35,536 bases of DNA, from IMG/VR virus record IMGVR_UViG_3300028840_002094, positions 1 through 35,536 of that record; one strand, 5' to 3'. The notes under the pieces are model-generated. The model searched no databases, was not told the origin of the DNA, and saw only the letters and a program-made list of their open reading frames with translations. The translations under genes were made by a program, and so were the position numbers. Below, in pieces: positions 15,889 to 25,161 of this stretch (its first letter is position 1; each line of letters starts with the position of its first letter). This stretch comes from a virus.

Positions 15889-16336
15889 TGATAAACTCCT
15901 CACAAGTTAAAGATTTAACCAACAAGCTCCTAGGATGCACCTGTAGATGCAGATGATACCCCCTACCAGTATCATGAAACACACAAACCCTCATCTCTGG
16001 TCTCTGTGGATCATATCTCCAACAATGATTAAAGGCATCTCTTATTTCCTCAGGTGAGACTCCAAAGATACTCACATATTCTCCATCCTCTGTTTGTCTG
16101 TGGGACCTCAAATCAAAAGCCCTAAGTGGATTGGTTATATGAATACCTGAGTCGCCAGGGTGAATCTTAGTAGGTCTCCACGAAGACGTTACAACTAAAT
16201 TATTCCCATGATCCGTGTGCAAGGCGAATGTACTCCACACTAGAAGCTCCAGCAGTTTAGGATGCCAAGGAACGTGGAACATTCTACCGAGGACTTTATG
16301 ATTCTTATAACCTATGGCTGACCCGTAGATACTCAT
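15875..16336 (-). CDS. Endolysin, peptidase M15-like (D,D- or L,D-peptidase)
   Basis: 153 residues. It has the M15/D-Ala-D-Ala carboxypeptidase-like metal site: SSWR at 51-54, GIH with H66, FDLRS with D75, and YHLHLQ with H128/H130. These are in the order and approximate spacing of the zinc ligands and catalytic region of small phage M15 endolysins. It should cleave peptide stems or cross-links in peptidoglycan. There is no signal peptide, so release should depend on the holin. AGGA precedes the ATG; the 3' end overlaps the following lipoprotein start by 14 bases. Confidence 0.8.
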   Translation of the reverse strand: MSIYGSAIGYKNHKVLGRMFHVPWHPKLLELLVWSTFALHTDHGNNLVVTSSWRPTKIHPGDSGIHITNPLRAFDLRSHRQTEDGEYVSIFGVSPEEIRDAFNHCWRYDPQRPEMRVCVFHDTGRGYHLHLQVHPRSLLVKSLTCEEFINGET

Positions 16337-16344
16337 GACTAATC

Positions 16345-16848
16345 CTAAGTCGAAGGATGAACAACTTCAATATCAATACCAAATATGCGTTTCATATCCT
16401 TCCTAGCCCTCTCTTCAAACTTCTCCATATCACCCAATTCAAAGCAATGGTCTCTGACATTGTAAGGATACCTCTGTACTAGCATTTGGTCATCCACTAT
16501 ATAAATCACATCTACATAGTCCAAACACCTACAACCACGTACTTTTTTTCCTTCATCTGTTCCGACGAATACGGCGTTGGCGTACAGGAACCTAGCATTA
16601 CTGTTGGGATTCTTGTAATATACATCCTCTCCAACTGGTGCGTACATTATCACAGGTCCCATTCTCATTTGTGCCATTAGTGGTTCTCTATGCACCTCTT
16701 CCCAAGTGTTGATAACCTCAGCAGGATCAACTCCACACATATAACTATACTCGTTAGTTTCAACAACTTGCACAACCTGTTGGGCCTTCTCCTGCCCTAA
16801 GCAGCCGACGGACAAACTAAGTAAGACAAAAAACAAAAACCTTAACAC
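16345..16848 (-). CDS. Lipoprotein in lysis cassette
   Basis: 167 residues if started at GTG 16848, which has AAAGGGG nine bases upstream; a TTG at 16857 is too close to that site. The signal peptide MLRFLFFVLLSLSVGC ends in a lipobox cysteine at position 16. The mature part is an alpha/beta domain with several cysteines (YMCGVDP, GCRCLDY, DHCFEL). These could form disulfides in the periplasm. Could take part in lysis, exclusion of other phages or envelope modification; no family recognised. Confidence 0.65.
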   Translation of the reverse strand: MLRFLFFVLLSLSVGCLGQEKAQQVVQVVETNEYSYMCGVDPAEVINTWEEVHREPLMAQMRMGPVIMYAPVGEDVYYKNPNSNARFLYANAVFVGTDEGKKVRGCRCLDYVDVIYIVDDQMLVQRYPYNVRDHCFELGDMEKFEERARKDMKRIFGIDIEVVHPST

Positions 16849-16864
16849 ATTAATCAACCCCTTT

Positions 16865-17245
16865 CTATGGATTATTTCCCTCCGTCCTTCGCTGCATCAT
16901 TAGTTTATTTAAAATCTCCAGAATCTTCTCCTGCTTAACTCCCTGCTTTTCCAACTGCCTCTTGATATAACTTATGTCCTGCTGCATCACAGCCACATTC
17001 TTGTCTAAGACCTTAGTAATTTGCTCACAATTCTCGATCTTTTTACTCTTATCTTCCTGGCTTCTGCTATACGCACTAAAAGTAAGAGTCGCCACAACCG
17101 CTCCCACTGCAACTATCGCACTTAAACTACTAATTAGAGCTTTCATACTTACCTTTCTTGAGATGTCTGTTCTCAACTCCTTACAAGCGCTGTTCATAGC
17201 TTTAATAAGACTCTCTCTACAATCCGGATTTGGACATTCTGTCAT
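16865..17245 (-). CDS. Membrane-anchored coiled-coil protein (XhlA- or i-spanin-like)
   Basis: 126 residues from the ATG at 17245, chosen because GGAGG lies just upstream (GTG at 17260 is an alternative). N-terminus has CPNPDC, then a helix, one membrane segment (about 36-60, ALISSLSAIVAVGAVVATLTF) and a C-terminal coiled coil (QQDISYIKRQLEKQGVKQ, KILEILNKLMMQ). One membrane span with a long coiled coil fits a spanin-type or hemolysin XhlA-type lysis accessory protein. It opens the lysis cassette, directly after the large exported protein. Confidence 0.55.
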   Translation of the reverse strand: MTECPNPDCRESLIKAMNSACKELRTDISRKVSMKALISSLSAIVAVGAVVATLTFSAYSRSQEDKSKKIENCEQITKVLDKNVAVMQQDISYIKRQLEKQGVKQEKILEILNKLMMQRRTEGNNP

Positions 17246-17253
17246 ACAACCTC

Positions 17254-20200
17254 CTACCACCTTCCACTCAAGAAGGCACGACGACCCTTGGGCTCTATAT
17301 GACCACTTGCACCTATTGTGTCGTCCATTGACCTATCATACAAATCACTATACACAGTACTTATAGCATCTCCTGTACCAAGTAGGCTAGTACTTAGTGG
17401 CCTGTAGTCTACAGCACTAACCAAATTCGCCACATTAGCTACCTCAAAAGTACAGGTAGCTGCTGCTGCATCATCAACCGTCCCACCGTCACCCTCTATT
17501 GCTGCTTCTGTTTCCTGGAAAATACAGTAATAAGGATATAAGGTCTTCCCGTTTGCAAGATCACAGTCCACTATAATAGAATTCCTAAGCCCATTACCTA
17601 CACCGCTGTCAGTAGTCTCATCGACATCCAACACACCCAAGATCGTGAAATGTCGTACCGACACTCCTGTGTGTCCAGCAGGAATCTTGACTGTGCTACC
17701 ATTAGGCACTACTGAGGTGTCGTTGATGCTGTTCTTCCCCAATTCGACCGTGCTTCCGTAGATAATGTTCTTAGTATGTGCTCGGTTAGCTCCTACTCCA
17801 TCACCATCGTTCCATTTGATGTTTCCTGTGAGCTGGTGTCCCTCTCCATCATATTCAGTTGTTTCTGCATACGCAGACCAATCAAATCCTGTACCATCGT
17901 CGCAATCCTCAGATTGTCTGAAATAATCCCCATCAATCGGATATCCAGTCCAATCTGACGGATCTGCTGTATCAATAAACACAAGAGCATTCGTACTGAA
18001 AGGGGCAGCGAGAATAATATTTCCGCCTGACGGATCGGCTGCCCCCAGGGTGTAGACGATTTCATTCAAACTTTGATCAATGACCTTTGTTGTACCGTGG
18101 ATAAAACCCGTATCCTCGGCGACCCCTTCCGCCTGGAGGTCTAAATCGCGGTCACCCTCTTGAATCACCCTTGCGAAGACTAGAGTATGAGTTCTCAGTC
18201 CGTCAAAATACTCGAACTCTTCTTTGTCCGGGTAAGTTGAATCAGTTCCAATTTTTAGGTTACTGACTGGGCCTTCATTAAAATACAACTCATCCCCATC
18301 AGATGCCACACATAGATGGCAAGTTTCACCTTCAACATAGGTCGTTTCCGCTGCGATCTCCGCACCAAATACCCTATACGTGCAGGTGTTGTCTATCGTC
18401 ACACTTTGGTACATCGTGACGGTTAGGGTGTCCGTGGCTGCGACGAAATCGGTCACAATTCCGTAATAGCTAACACCACCCTTCACCACGATAATAGCGC
18501 TGTCGTTCCAATAGTCGTCTGCTTGAGTTAGGGCATCATCCACAAGAGTCGTACCACTTCCGCTGTCAGCCGTGCCAGTCTTGTAATCGCAATGCGTGAA
18601 TGATGCTACTGTGGGTGAGGTCGTATCAATTTCGATAGCAGCATTATCATTAAGATTGTGTCCTGCTGGAATGGAGACATCAGCATCAATCGAATCGTCA
18701 CCGCCGATTGTGATTGAGGTAATTGATAAGTCTGCACTCGTCATACCAGCGATGATTTTGTAGCCAGCATCAGAAGTCGTCTCTAAGTAATGCCGAGAAC
18801 TGGCTGAATCCGCCGCCGAAAATTTTAATTTAAGATCGTCATCTCCGGTCTCCGCTGTGGCATAGCTCTCAATAGTCGAGTTAGCACCATCAGAGAGGGT
18901 AACATTGACAGGGTTTCCATCGGCGTCAACGAAATCGATCCAGATCTGCAGGGAGTCGTCAATACCGTAAGTGCCATCTATGCCGTCAATGTCGCCTATC
19001 TCGCCAGCGCTATAGCGGTGGATGTCTCTCAGCGCATATAGATCCCTGGATGAATCGGTAGACGCTATTATGAGGTCTATGTGTTGGTCAACAGCCTCCC
19101 CACAGCCCGTGTATTCACCTATGGTTAGGGTTGCAAATTCGATTTGCCCAATTGCCTCGTCACCATCAATGATTTTCTGGACTCCATTGACCAGAACCTC
19201 TCGATACTCAGTACTATAATCCCATGCAACTTCGATCCAATACGTTGTTCCCTGAGTGTCCAGTGTATTATTTGCAGCTTCGACAACAACATTATGGCCC
19301 CCGCTGTCGTCATCAACCCAACGTAGCGTTAAGGTTTCCGTGTCCGACATATGCAGTACCAAATAATTACTAGCGTCCTCATATAAACGCATTATGCCGC
19401 AGGCGGCGTGAAACGTAGTCCATCTAAATCCTATTAATATACGTCCCTCTGACGAGCTGGTAATAGCTGAAGGCACATCAATTGTAAAATCATCACCTGC
19501 CGTTGGACAGTCTAAACCGTTGGTGCCCTCTAGCCCTGCATCCGAATTTATCGTTGCTCCACTATCAATAGTGCCCGTTGAGTCATCATCATTTTTTTCA
19601 TACGTTGCGTGGAGAGTATAGGTCGAGCCCTCAAGACTTCCATCATCAAAATTGATCCAAAGCTCAATATCACTGGCTTCTTCGGACGGTGTAGTTTCCT
19701 CTATCGTGACTGTGCATGTAAACTGTATTGCGTCTTCGCCTTCGTTGTCTACGGCATCCAATGTCACGGTATAGACTGTAGGATAGCTACCAGGATCGGG
19801 ATATGTCATCGTACCAGGGTCTTCGTCAGTTGAAATCATACGCATGGTAACATCATCAAAGAATGCGTACTGACTGCCATCCTCGACCGTGTCCCACGCC
19901 CCTAAGAAAATGTAAGTTGTTGTTGCAGTTGCGGTGAAGTCGAAACTCAGGTGCACCCACTCTCCCTGTGTGACGATAATGTCACGATCATATCCCAGTT
20001 CGTAGCCGCCAGTGGCATTTCCCGCACAGATAATCATACCACCATCTATATTTGCGGTTTTTACATAACCTGAAACGCGGTATTTAGCTCCGATCTCGGT
20101 AGTAATCGCCTGATATGCCCCCGCCGTAGCTCCCTCATCGGTAATCTGCAATGAGTATGTGTCACCGTGGACATAATCAGCGTCCGTATTGTATTTGGTT

Positions 20201-22242
20201 AGGGTGCTATTATTTGCCGTCCAATTTACTGTGGGGTTGGTTTCCATCGTACCGTCTGTCAGATATTCGATCCCAAAATCCCACAGTTGAGAGGCTACCG
20301 ATCCGTCATCGCTAATAGTTGCCGACCATGAGGTTTCGTTCCACCCTGCCCCACCATCAGCATAAAGCGTGGTACTCCCAGGGCTGACATCGCTGATTAC
20401 TGGCCTGGGATTATGCGGAAACTCTCCATATTGAAATGCGCCGATATCCCAAATCTTATCCGCTGGACACTCACCATCAGGACACCAATAAACTTCAGCG
20501 TCATCCTCCCATGTCTTAGACTCTGAGAGAGTCAAGGTATTAGGCGTCGAGGTAACATCACGGTCGGTTATAGTCACAGAAAAATCAGCGGTCGCCCCTG
20601 GATTATTAACATAAATCGTATCGGCGGTCGCGCCAGGGATCGACCAACCAGGAAAGAAATACTTTGCATCCTCTACTGGCATTGTAGTCCCTGACCCGCC
20701 TCCAGGGTCATTAGTCAATGTCAAATAGGTAGCATTATTGATTAAATCCGAGGAGCTTCCAGGGCGCAAAAAGGTTGTATCACGATTGGCATCATCGGTA
20801 GACTCGAATAGAGTACTAGCTGTTTGAGATGTTGCAATATTACCAGATACATAAGATGGCACTGCTGCCTCCAGCGCTGCCAAACCACCGTCTGACAAAT
20901 CATACGTGGTCCACGCCCAACGAATTGCTGGATATGCTACCGTATAATGATATCCACCCTCTTCTACGGTTGGCGCGACATAATTCTCTATTGATGTCGT
21001 AAATAAATTATTGATAACTTTTAAACTGGTTGGTGGTCCTAATTGCCCATTGAACCAACCATAAGCCCATAGAATATAATTATAATCTCCATTTGCTCCA
21101 CCGCTGATAGCAGTATAGCTATCATCACCTGATTGACGAACATTTACAAAAGCGTTGTTTTTCCAGATATTATCTATAAGTGTTTGGTTTCCAGCACTTT
21201 GATATCGGTAGTATCTAAGGCCACCCTCTTCGCTGTTATATCCAGTATTATGATACGTTCGCACATATTGAACTTGCGTTGTAGACAAATAAGGCCAGTA
21301 TGTATATCCGGCAACGTCCCAAATAATGTTTCCCCGAAAAATCTGATACGGTCCTCCAGCAGCTAGACCAAAACCGTCCTTACTCTTTTCAGTGTCAGAA
21401 CAGGTGCCAGAAGTATTTGTATCTGTGTCCCAAATGTAATTACCCTCGCAAACGACATAACTAAAATTTGCCAAAAATGACAATGCGTGGGCTGTTCGAT
21501 TTCTGACGTAATTACCTTTGAACAATAAATAGTCCTGTGTTGCACCACCTCCTAAAATAACAGGTAGGGACTGTGCTGCATCCAGAAACCAATTACCTTC
21601 AATACGCCATTTTTCCGCGCTCGTCAGACATAAATTAGTGACGGGCCTATCTTGGCCATCGCCGCTGCAAGAATCACCCACCCACTGATTTGTCGAATTG
21701 TTGAATGTACCCGACCAATACTCCGGTTTATGGTGAAACGTGCAGTATAGCACCTGACCATAAGCAGAGCCGCCCAGAACTCGAAACCCAGTATAAGCGT
21801 CCGAATCCTTGAGAGTACAATATTGTGCAGTTATATGATCGGCATTATCGAGATAAACCCAAGACCCTCCACAATCATCAAAATCCAAACTGTCCAGTGT
21901 AATATAGTCTTTATTGGATATATTGAAGCCATGAGAAGTAGTAGAGATCAAAGTCGAAGAATCATAAGGACTATAAGTAATAACACTACCCTCAGACCCT
22001 GAGACTGGAGGAATGATAGTGGAGTAAATAGTTCCGCAGACTTTAACCGTGACGCCAGCCAAATCAGCAAAATTGCCTGTCCCCCCATTATGCGTAGCTA
22101 CTGATGCCCTATTAGCGTAACTACCACCGAAACCATCACCGGCAGCAGTCTGGGCAACATAATATGGTCCTGCTCCCCACATTTGCCAGCATAGGCAAAA
22201 CACAAAAGCTAAAGCAAAGAATATCAAAAATATTTTTTTCAC
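17254..22242 (-). CDS. Giant exported multidomain protein: beta-helix, Ig/PKD-like, CBM-like and LamG-like domains
   Basis: 1662 residues. A Sec signal peptide opens the protein (KKIFLIFFALAFVFCLCW). Residues about 25-600 look like a right-handed parallel beta-helix (DYITLDSLDFDDCGG, HITAQYCTLKDSDAY, FLLFKGNYVRN-type rungs), as in polysaccharide-degrading tailspikes. Next come an Ig/PKD-like domain (about 612-655), a CBM4/9-like module (about 657-800, TNPTVNWTANNSTLTKY to AFFDDVTMRMI), another PKD-like strand set (about 805-855) and a LamG-like jelly roll (about 857-1062, LWINFDDGSLEG to LIIAS). The last 600 residues are more beta-sandwich and a short helix-like repeat. It may be a surface-glycan binding or cutting protein. 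A cleavable signal is unusual for a virion tailspike; it may be exported to the cell surface. Start is GTG, overlapping the upstream stop. CTAG-poor compared with flanks. Confidence 0.7.
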   Translation of the reverse strand: MKKIFLIFFALAFVFCLCWQMWGAGPYYVAQTAAGDGFGGSYANRASVATHNGGTGNFADLAGVTVKVCGTIYSTIIPPVSGSEGSVITYSPYDSSTLISTTSHGFNISNKDYITLDSLDFDDCGGSWVYLDNADHITAQYCTLKDSDAYTGFRVLGGSAYGQVLYCTFHHKPEYWSGTFNNSTNQWVGDSCSGDGQDRPVTNLCLTSAEKWRIEGNWFLDAAQSLPVILGGGATQDYLLFKGNYVRNRTAHALSFLANFSYVVCEGNYIWDTDTNTSGTCSDTEKSKDGFGLAAGGPYQIFRGNIIWDVAGYTYWPYLSTTQVQYVRTYHNTGYNSEEGGLRYYRYQSAGNQTLIDNIWKNNAFVNVRQSGDDSYTAISGGANGDYNYILWAYGWFNGQLGPPTSLKVINNLFTTSIENYVAPTVEEGGYHYTVAYPAIRWAWTTYDLSDGGLAALEAAVPSYVSGNIATSQTASTLFESTDDANRDTTFLRPGSSSDLINNATYLTLTNDPGGGSGTTMPVEDAKYFFPGWSIPGATADTIYVNNPGATADFSVTITDRDVTSTPNTLTLSESKTWEDDAEVYWCPDGECPADKIWDIGAFQYGEFPHNPRPVISDVSPGSTTLYADGGAGWNETSWSATISDDGSVASQLWDFGIEYLTDGTMETNPTVNWTANNSTLTKYNTDADYVHGDTYSLQITDEGATAGAYQAITTEIGAKYRVSGYVKTANIDGGMIICAGNATGGYELGYDRDIIVTQGEWVHLSFDFTATATTTYIFLGAWDTVEDGSQYAFFDDVTMRMISTDEDPGTMTYPDPGSYPTVYTVTLDAVDNEGEDAIQFTCTVTIEETTPSEEASDIELWINFDDGSLEGSTYTLHATYEKNDDDSTGTIDSGATINSDAGLEGTNGLDCPTAGDDFTIDVPSAITSSSEGRILIGFRWTTFHAACGIMRLYEDASNYLVLHMSDTETLTLRWVDDDSGGHNVVVEAANNTLDTQGTTYWIEVAWDYSTEYREVLVNGVQKIIDGDEAIGQIEFATLTIGEYTGCGEAVDQHIDLIIASTDSSRDLYALRDIHRYSAGEIGDIDGIDGTYGIDDSLQIWIDFVDADGNPVNVTLSDGANSTIESYATAETGDDDLKLKFSAADSASSRHYLETTSDAGYKIIAGMTSADLSITSITIGGDDSIDADVSIPAGHNLNDNAAIEIDTTSPTVASFTHCDYKTGTADSGSGTTLVDDALTQADDYWNDSAIIVVKGGVSYYGIVTDFVAATDTLTVTMYQSVTIDNTCTYRVFGAEIAAETTYVEGETCHLCVASDGDELYFNEGPVSNLKIGTDSTYPDKEEFEYFDGLRTHTLVFARVIQEGDRDLDLQAEGVAEDTGFIHGTTKVIDQSLNEIVYTLGAADPSGGNIILAAPFSTNALVFIDTADPSDWTGYPIDGDYFRQSEDCDDGTGFDWSAYAETTEYDGEGHQLTGNIKWNDGDGVGANRAHTKNIIYGSTVELGKNSINDTSVVPNGSTVKIPAGHTGVSVRHFTILGVLDVDETTDSGVGNGLRNSIIVDCDLANGKTLYPYYCIFQETEAAIEGDGGTVDDAAAATCTFEVANVANLVSAVDYRPLSTSLLGTGDAISTVYSDLYDRSMDDTIGASGHIEPKGRRAFLSGRW

Positions 22243-22655
22243 ATTCCAACTCCCATTAAGAGAAGGTTTCGTCTAACAAACGTCGCTGCGAATATTGGTT
22301 CAGCCCCAAATAGGTATGCCGTAACGTCAACGTCACTATCCGCAGCATTCGGTGATTTAACCTTTAGGACGATTGCCTCATTCGCTGGCACCGGCAATGG
22401 TGCTGTCCAGACCATGATTCTTGTCGCAGAGGAGAACTGGATCTGCACCGGATCAGGTTGGATGGTCTGAGAGCCAATCGTAATTGTAAACTCAAACAAT
22501 CCACCCGAACCGTCTAAATCCTTCACTCCATCTCCCAGTTTAACATATCCTTGAACCAGACATGGACTCCCCACATCTGGCGTGTGAGTCAAGACAACAA
22601 CCTGGCTTGTCAAGTCTCTGTCTGCGTTTTCGCTGTCTAAAAGGCTCGTTCCCAT
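22239..22655 (-). CDS. Small beta-sandwich protein, paralogue B
   Basis: 138 residues. Shares DSENADR, LTSQV, KLGDG, KDLDGSGG, TITIG, QTIQPDP, PVPANE and LKSPNAAD with the gene just upstream, so the two are tandem duplicates. Mostly beta strands; likely a small surface or fibre-associated domain. It has an extra C-terminal tail (PIFAATFVRRNLLLMGVGM). The ATG overlaps the upstream stop (TAATG); no good ribosome binding site is seen, so coupling is likely. Its stop overlaps the GTG of the giant protein. Confidence 0.75.
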   Translation of the reverse strand: MGTSLLDSENADRDLTSQVVVLTHTPDVGSPCLVQGYVKLGDGVKDLDGSGGLFEFTITIGSQTIQPDPVQIQFSSATRIMVWTAPLPVPANEAIVLKVKSPNAADSDVDVTAYLFGAEPIFAATFVRRNLLLMGVGM

Positions 22656-23014
22656 TATGATAGATCATAAAGATATGCAGTTGTGTCAACATCGGTGTCC
22701 GCTGCGTTCGGTGATTTTAGTTTCACCACTACCTCCTCATTAGCTGGAACGGGGAATACTGAGCTGAACACCGCTGCCCGTACCGCCGTAGAAAACCAAA
22801 CGCCTTGAGGGTCCGGCTGGATTGTTTGACCCCCTATTGTGATGGTAAGTTCAAACTGACCACCACTGCCATCAAGATCCTTGGCTCCGTCACCTAGCTT
22901 AATGTACGCTTGACAAAGAGTGTTCTGTGTCGCACTAGGTGTATCGGTTAAGACCGTTACCTGAGAAGTAAGGTTCCGGTCTGCGTTTTCGCTGTCTAAT
23001 TGAATAACTGACAT
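22655..23014 (-). CDS. Small beta-sandwich protein, paralogue A
   Basis: 119 residues, starting with GGAGATAAT before the ATG. Beta-rich with the same DSENADR ... KSPNAAD backbone as its downstream copy. No signal peptide. It lies between two large exported proteins, suggesting a shared role in the same surface structure, such as a subunit that binds or trims them. Family not recognised. Confidence 0.75.
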   Translation of the reverse strand: MSVIQLDSENADRNLTSQVTVLTDTPSATQNTLCQAYIKLGDGAKDLDGSGGQFELTITIGGQTIQPDPQGVWFSTAVRAAVFSSVFPVPANEEVVVKLKSPNAADTDVDTTAYLYDLS

Positions 23015-23015
23015 A

Positions 23016-24761
23016 TTATCTCCAAGGTGAAGGCCATGCGCCTTGAGCGGGTTGAAGCTCTAAGTGCCAATCAATAGCACCGTCTACCGTTATGTTGTCA
23101 AGGACTAGGGTTTCGTAGCCAGATTTGGATATTGTGAATTTGTGGGGAGAATAGGTTTGTGAAGCCGGAGAGCCACTATTGTTATACCATCGTTTGTATT
23201 TAATTTTTTGTTGGCTTATCGTCCCATCTGCCGCCGTGCTCTGAGTCGTAAAGGCAGCACTCCCCCCCGTAGTTTCACAGGCTACCGAAGCCCCCTGTAA
23301 GTTATTTCCGTCTTTATCTGAGACATGGATATCACAAGTATATTGTTCATAAATATCTGCTGTCCAAGTGAGTATGTCAAAATTAAACGTAAAGTTTGGA
23401 TTTGTGAAAAAGACATCAGCGGTTACCGCTGTCTTGATGTTTGTTCCTATGGAACGATCATCTTGCACTGTGACATTGGATATTTCAGTATTTTCAGGCG
23501 CGAATTCCATTAAAAGAGCACATCCATAATAATCGCCTATCAAAATATCATCTGCTGTGATTACTGCTTTTACAGCCCATGTGCGTGTGCAAGTTGTAAA
23601 TTGAACTCTTTTATAAGTCGATGCTGTTGTAGTAACTACTTTTTTAAAGCCTTCAAACCGACAATCGGCAAATTCGGATGAGGCATTATCAATATTTACA
23701 ATACCGTTGTCATCATTGTCATTCCGTATAATAGACGCATAAAAAAGACAAATACCATCTAATTCTAAAACGGCAGACCAGGGCGCAGCATTGTTAAGCG
23801 CTAGAACAGATCCAGAAGTTGATGTGTCCGATCCTTGCTTTAATCCCATTTTAAAGGTGGCTGCTGCCGTAACCTGTAAGTTTAACGTAGGTGCCGTCGA
23901 AGCAATAGAAACATATTCTAAGCTACTCGCAAAATAAGTGCTTGTGCTACCGTCGCCGATATTAAATCTACAATCCAATAAATATTGCCCATTACCATAA
24001 TCCCAAATTACGCCCCAAATGGGTTGGTCCACTTTTCCCGTGTTTGTGCCGTCATAACCCGTGAAGGTCAGCATAGCTATTTGACCATAGGGTAACGTAG
24101 TCCAAAACGTGTTATGCCCCCCAGAGCTATCAATCTGTTCTGTCTGGTAAATTCCAACAATATCCCCTGTTGCATACGAATTAGTGTTATTGTTGGTCAT
24201 CGTAATGCTGACACCCTCAGAAATTGAGGCTATTGTGTCGGTCTCATAGGTCGAGGGAGCAGAAATATCAATGAGGATAACCGTGTCACCTACCTGATAG
24301 AGATGCGTAAGGTCAGCCACAGGTACAACTTTTTGACCAGAGGCGCTTGCCCCCGTCATTGGACACCAGACAGCCGTAGTTCCAAAGATATCAATTGCCT
24401 CATCCCCGCTTGCTGCGGCTCCCCCATTGGCATCCGTGGTTATGGCAAGGCGTAAAGCCTTAAACTCTACAGGCCGGACAGGATAGGTAAGGGTTAAATC
24501 GGTGTCAGCCGCTATTGCTGTCGCTGCCTTGAGTTCCGCACCAGACGCAATCGTACAGGCAGTAGTTGCTGCGGTCCTATCAGCATGGACAAAATCGTCA
24601 AATTCCGCTGGTGTTCCAGAAGTTCCACCCGTAACCTGTACCGTATTAGTACTTTCCGTATACGTCCACGTTCCGGTAGCGAAAACAGGCACCGCAAAAA
24701 AAAGCGTGACAAAAATTGTCAGAAGTGCTAATTTGATTTTCATGCTACTCAAAATCCTCAT
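23016..24761 (-). CDS. Exported beta-helix-like protein with C-terminal carboxypeptidase-regulatory-like domain
   Basis: 581 residues. A Sec signal peptide is clear (KIKLALLTIFVTLFFAVPVFA, with cleavage after FATG-type Ala). The body is beta-rich, with repeated rungs such as AVLELDGICLFYASIIRND and NIDNASSEFADCRFEGFKK. This suggests a beta-solenoid. The last 100 residues (CDIHVSDKDGNNLQGASV ... FTISKSGYETLVLDNITV) look like a carboxypeptidase-regulatory-like or Ig-like domain. Together with the giant downstream protein it suggests an exported surface-fibre or glycan-acting system. An alternative start is the ATG seven codons in. CTAG-poor. Confidence 0.65.
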   Translation of the reverse strand: MRILSSMKIKLALLTIFVTLFFAVPVFATGTWTYTESTNTVQVTGGTSGTPAEFDDFVHADRTAATTACTIASGAELKAATAIAADTDLTLTYPVRPVEFKALRLAITTDANGGAAASGDEAIDIFGTTAVWCPMTGASASGQKVVPVADLTHLYQVGDTVILIDISAPSTYETDTIASISEGVSITMTNNNTNSYATGDIVGIYQTEQIDSSGGHNTFWTTLPYGQIAMLTFTGYDGTNTGKVDQPIWGVIWDYGNGQYLLDCRFNIGDGSTSTYFASSLEYVSIASTAPTLNLQVTAAATFKMGLKQGSDTSTSGSVLALNNAAPWSAVLELDGICLFYASIIRNDNDDNGIVNIDNASSEFADCRFEGFKKVVTTTASTYKRVQFTTCTRTWAVKAVITADDILIGDYYGCALLMEFAPENTEISNVTVQDDRSIGTNIKTAVTADVFFTNPNFTFNFDILTWTADIYEQYTCDIHVSDKDGNNLQGASVACETTGGSAAFTTQSTAADGTISQQKIKYKRWYNNSGSPASQTYSPHKFTISKSGYETLVLDNITVDGAIDWHLELQPAQGAWPSPWR

Positions 24762-24821
24762 ATTATGGGCCTTAGCTGTCGTTTTAATTGTGCTTATTTA
24801 TCAGCGAGTACGATGGAAAAA

Positions 24822-25151
24822 CTAGGGTCTCCACTGCCATAAATCAACCACCTCAGAATCCGCCAAAAAAGCAGCCTTAAGGTCTTCAAACATATCTTCC
24901 CACCGAAGTATAGCGTTTTTAAGATTGTCAGGCACAAGCGCAAATGACCCGCTTGTCTTGATTTCTTGCATTCTAGCTAGTGTCTCGTTGCAAACATTCG
25001 TTGCGTCCTCAAGCACTGCCCTTGCCTCAATGATGTCCTGATTTTGCTGAGTCTGCTCAAATAGCGCCCCGTACTCTGTCGCTGCGTCTTGAGCATACGC
25101 AACACCGCCTAACATCAATACAATCGCTAATACTGCCAAAAATCTTTTCAT
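24822..25151 (-). CDS. Small exported protein
   Basis: 109 residues with a clear Sec signal peptide (MKRFLAVLAIVLMLGGVAYAQ, cleavage after AYA). The mature part is a helical, acidic periplasmic-sized domain (YGALFEQTQQNQDIIEARA, ATNVCNETLARMQEIK) containing one Cys. AGGAGC precedes the ATG. It is one of four signal-bearing proteins in a short cluster. No family recognised. Confidence 0.65.
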   Translation of the reverse strand: MKRFLAVLAIVLMLGGVAYAQDAATEYGALFEQTQQNQDIIEARAVLEDATNVCNETLARMQEIKTSGSFALVPDNLKNAILRWEDMFEDLKAAFLADSEVVDLWQWRP

Positions 25152-25161
25152 TTGTTTGCTC

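Noticed and set aside
24742-24825. A 27-codon + strand ORF encoding a hydrophobic helix (LLKILILWALAVVLIVLIY)
   Set aside because: It is antisense to the exported-protein operon, has no ribosome binding site and overlaps a coding start on the other strand. The hydrophobicity may be by chance. It resembles the tiny + strand peptides near 5 kb only in size.
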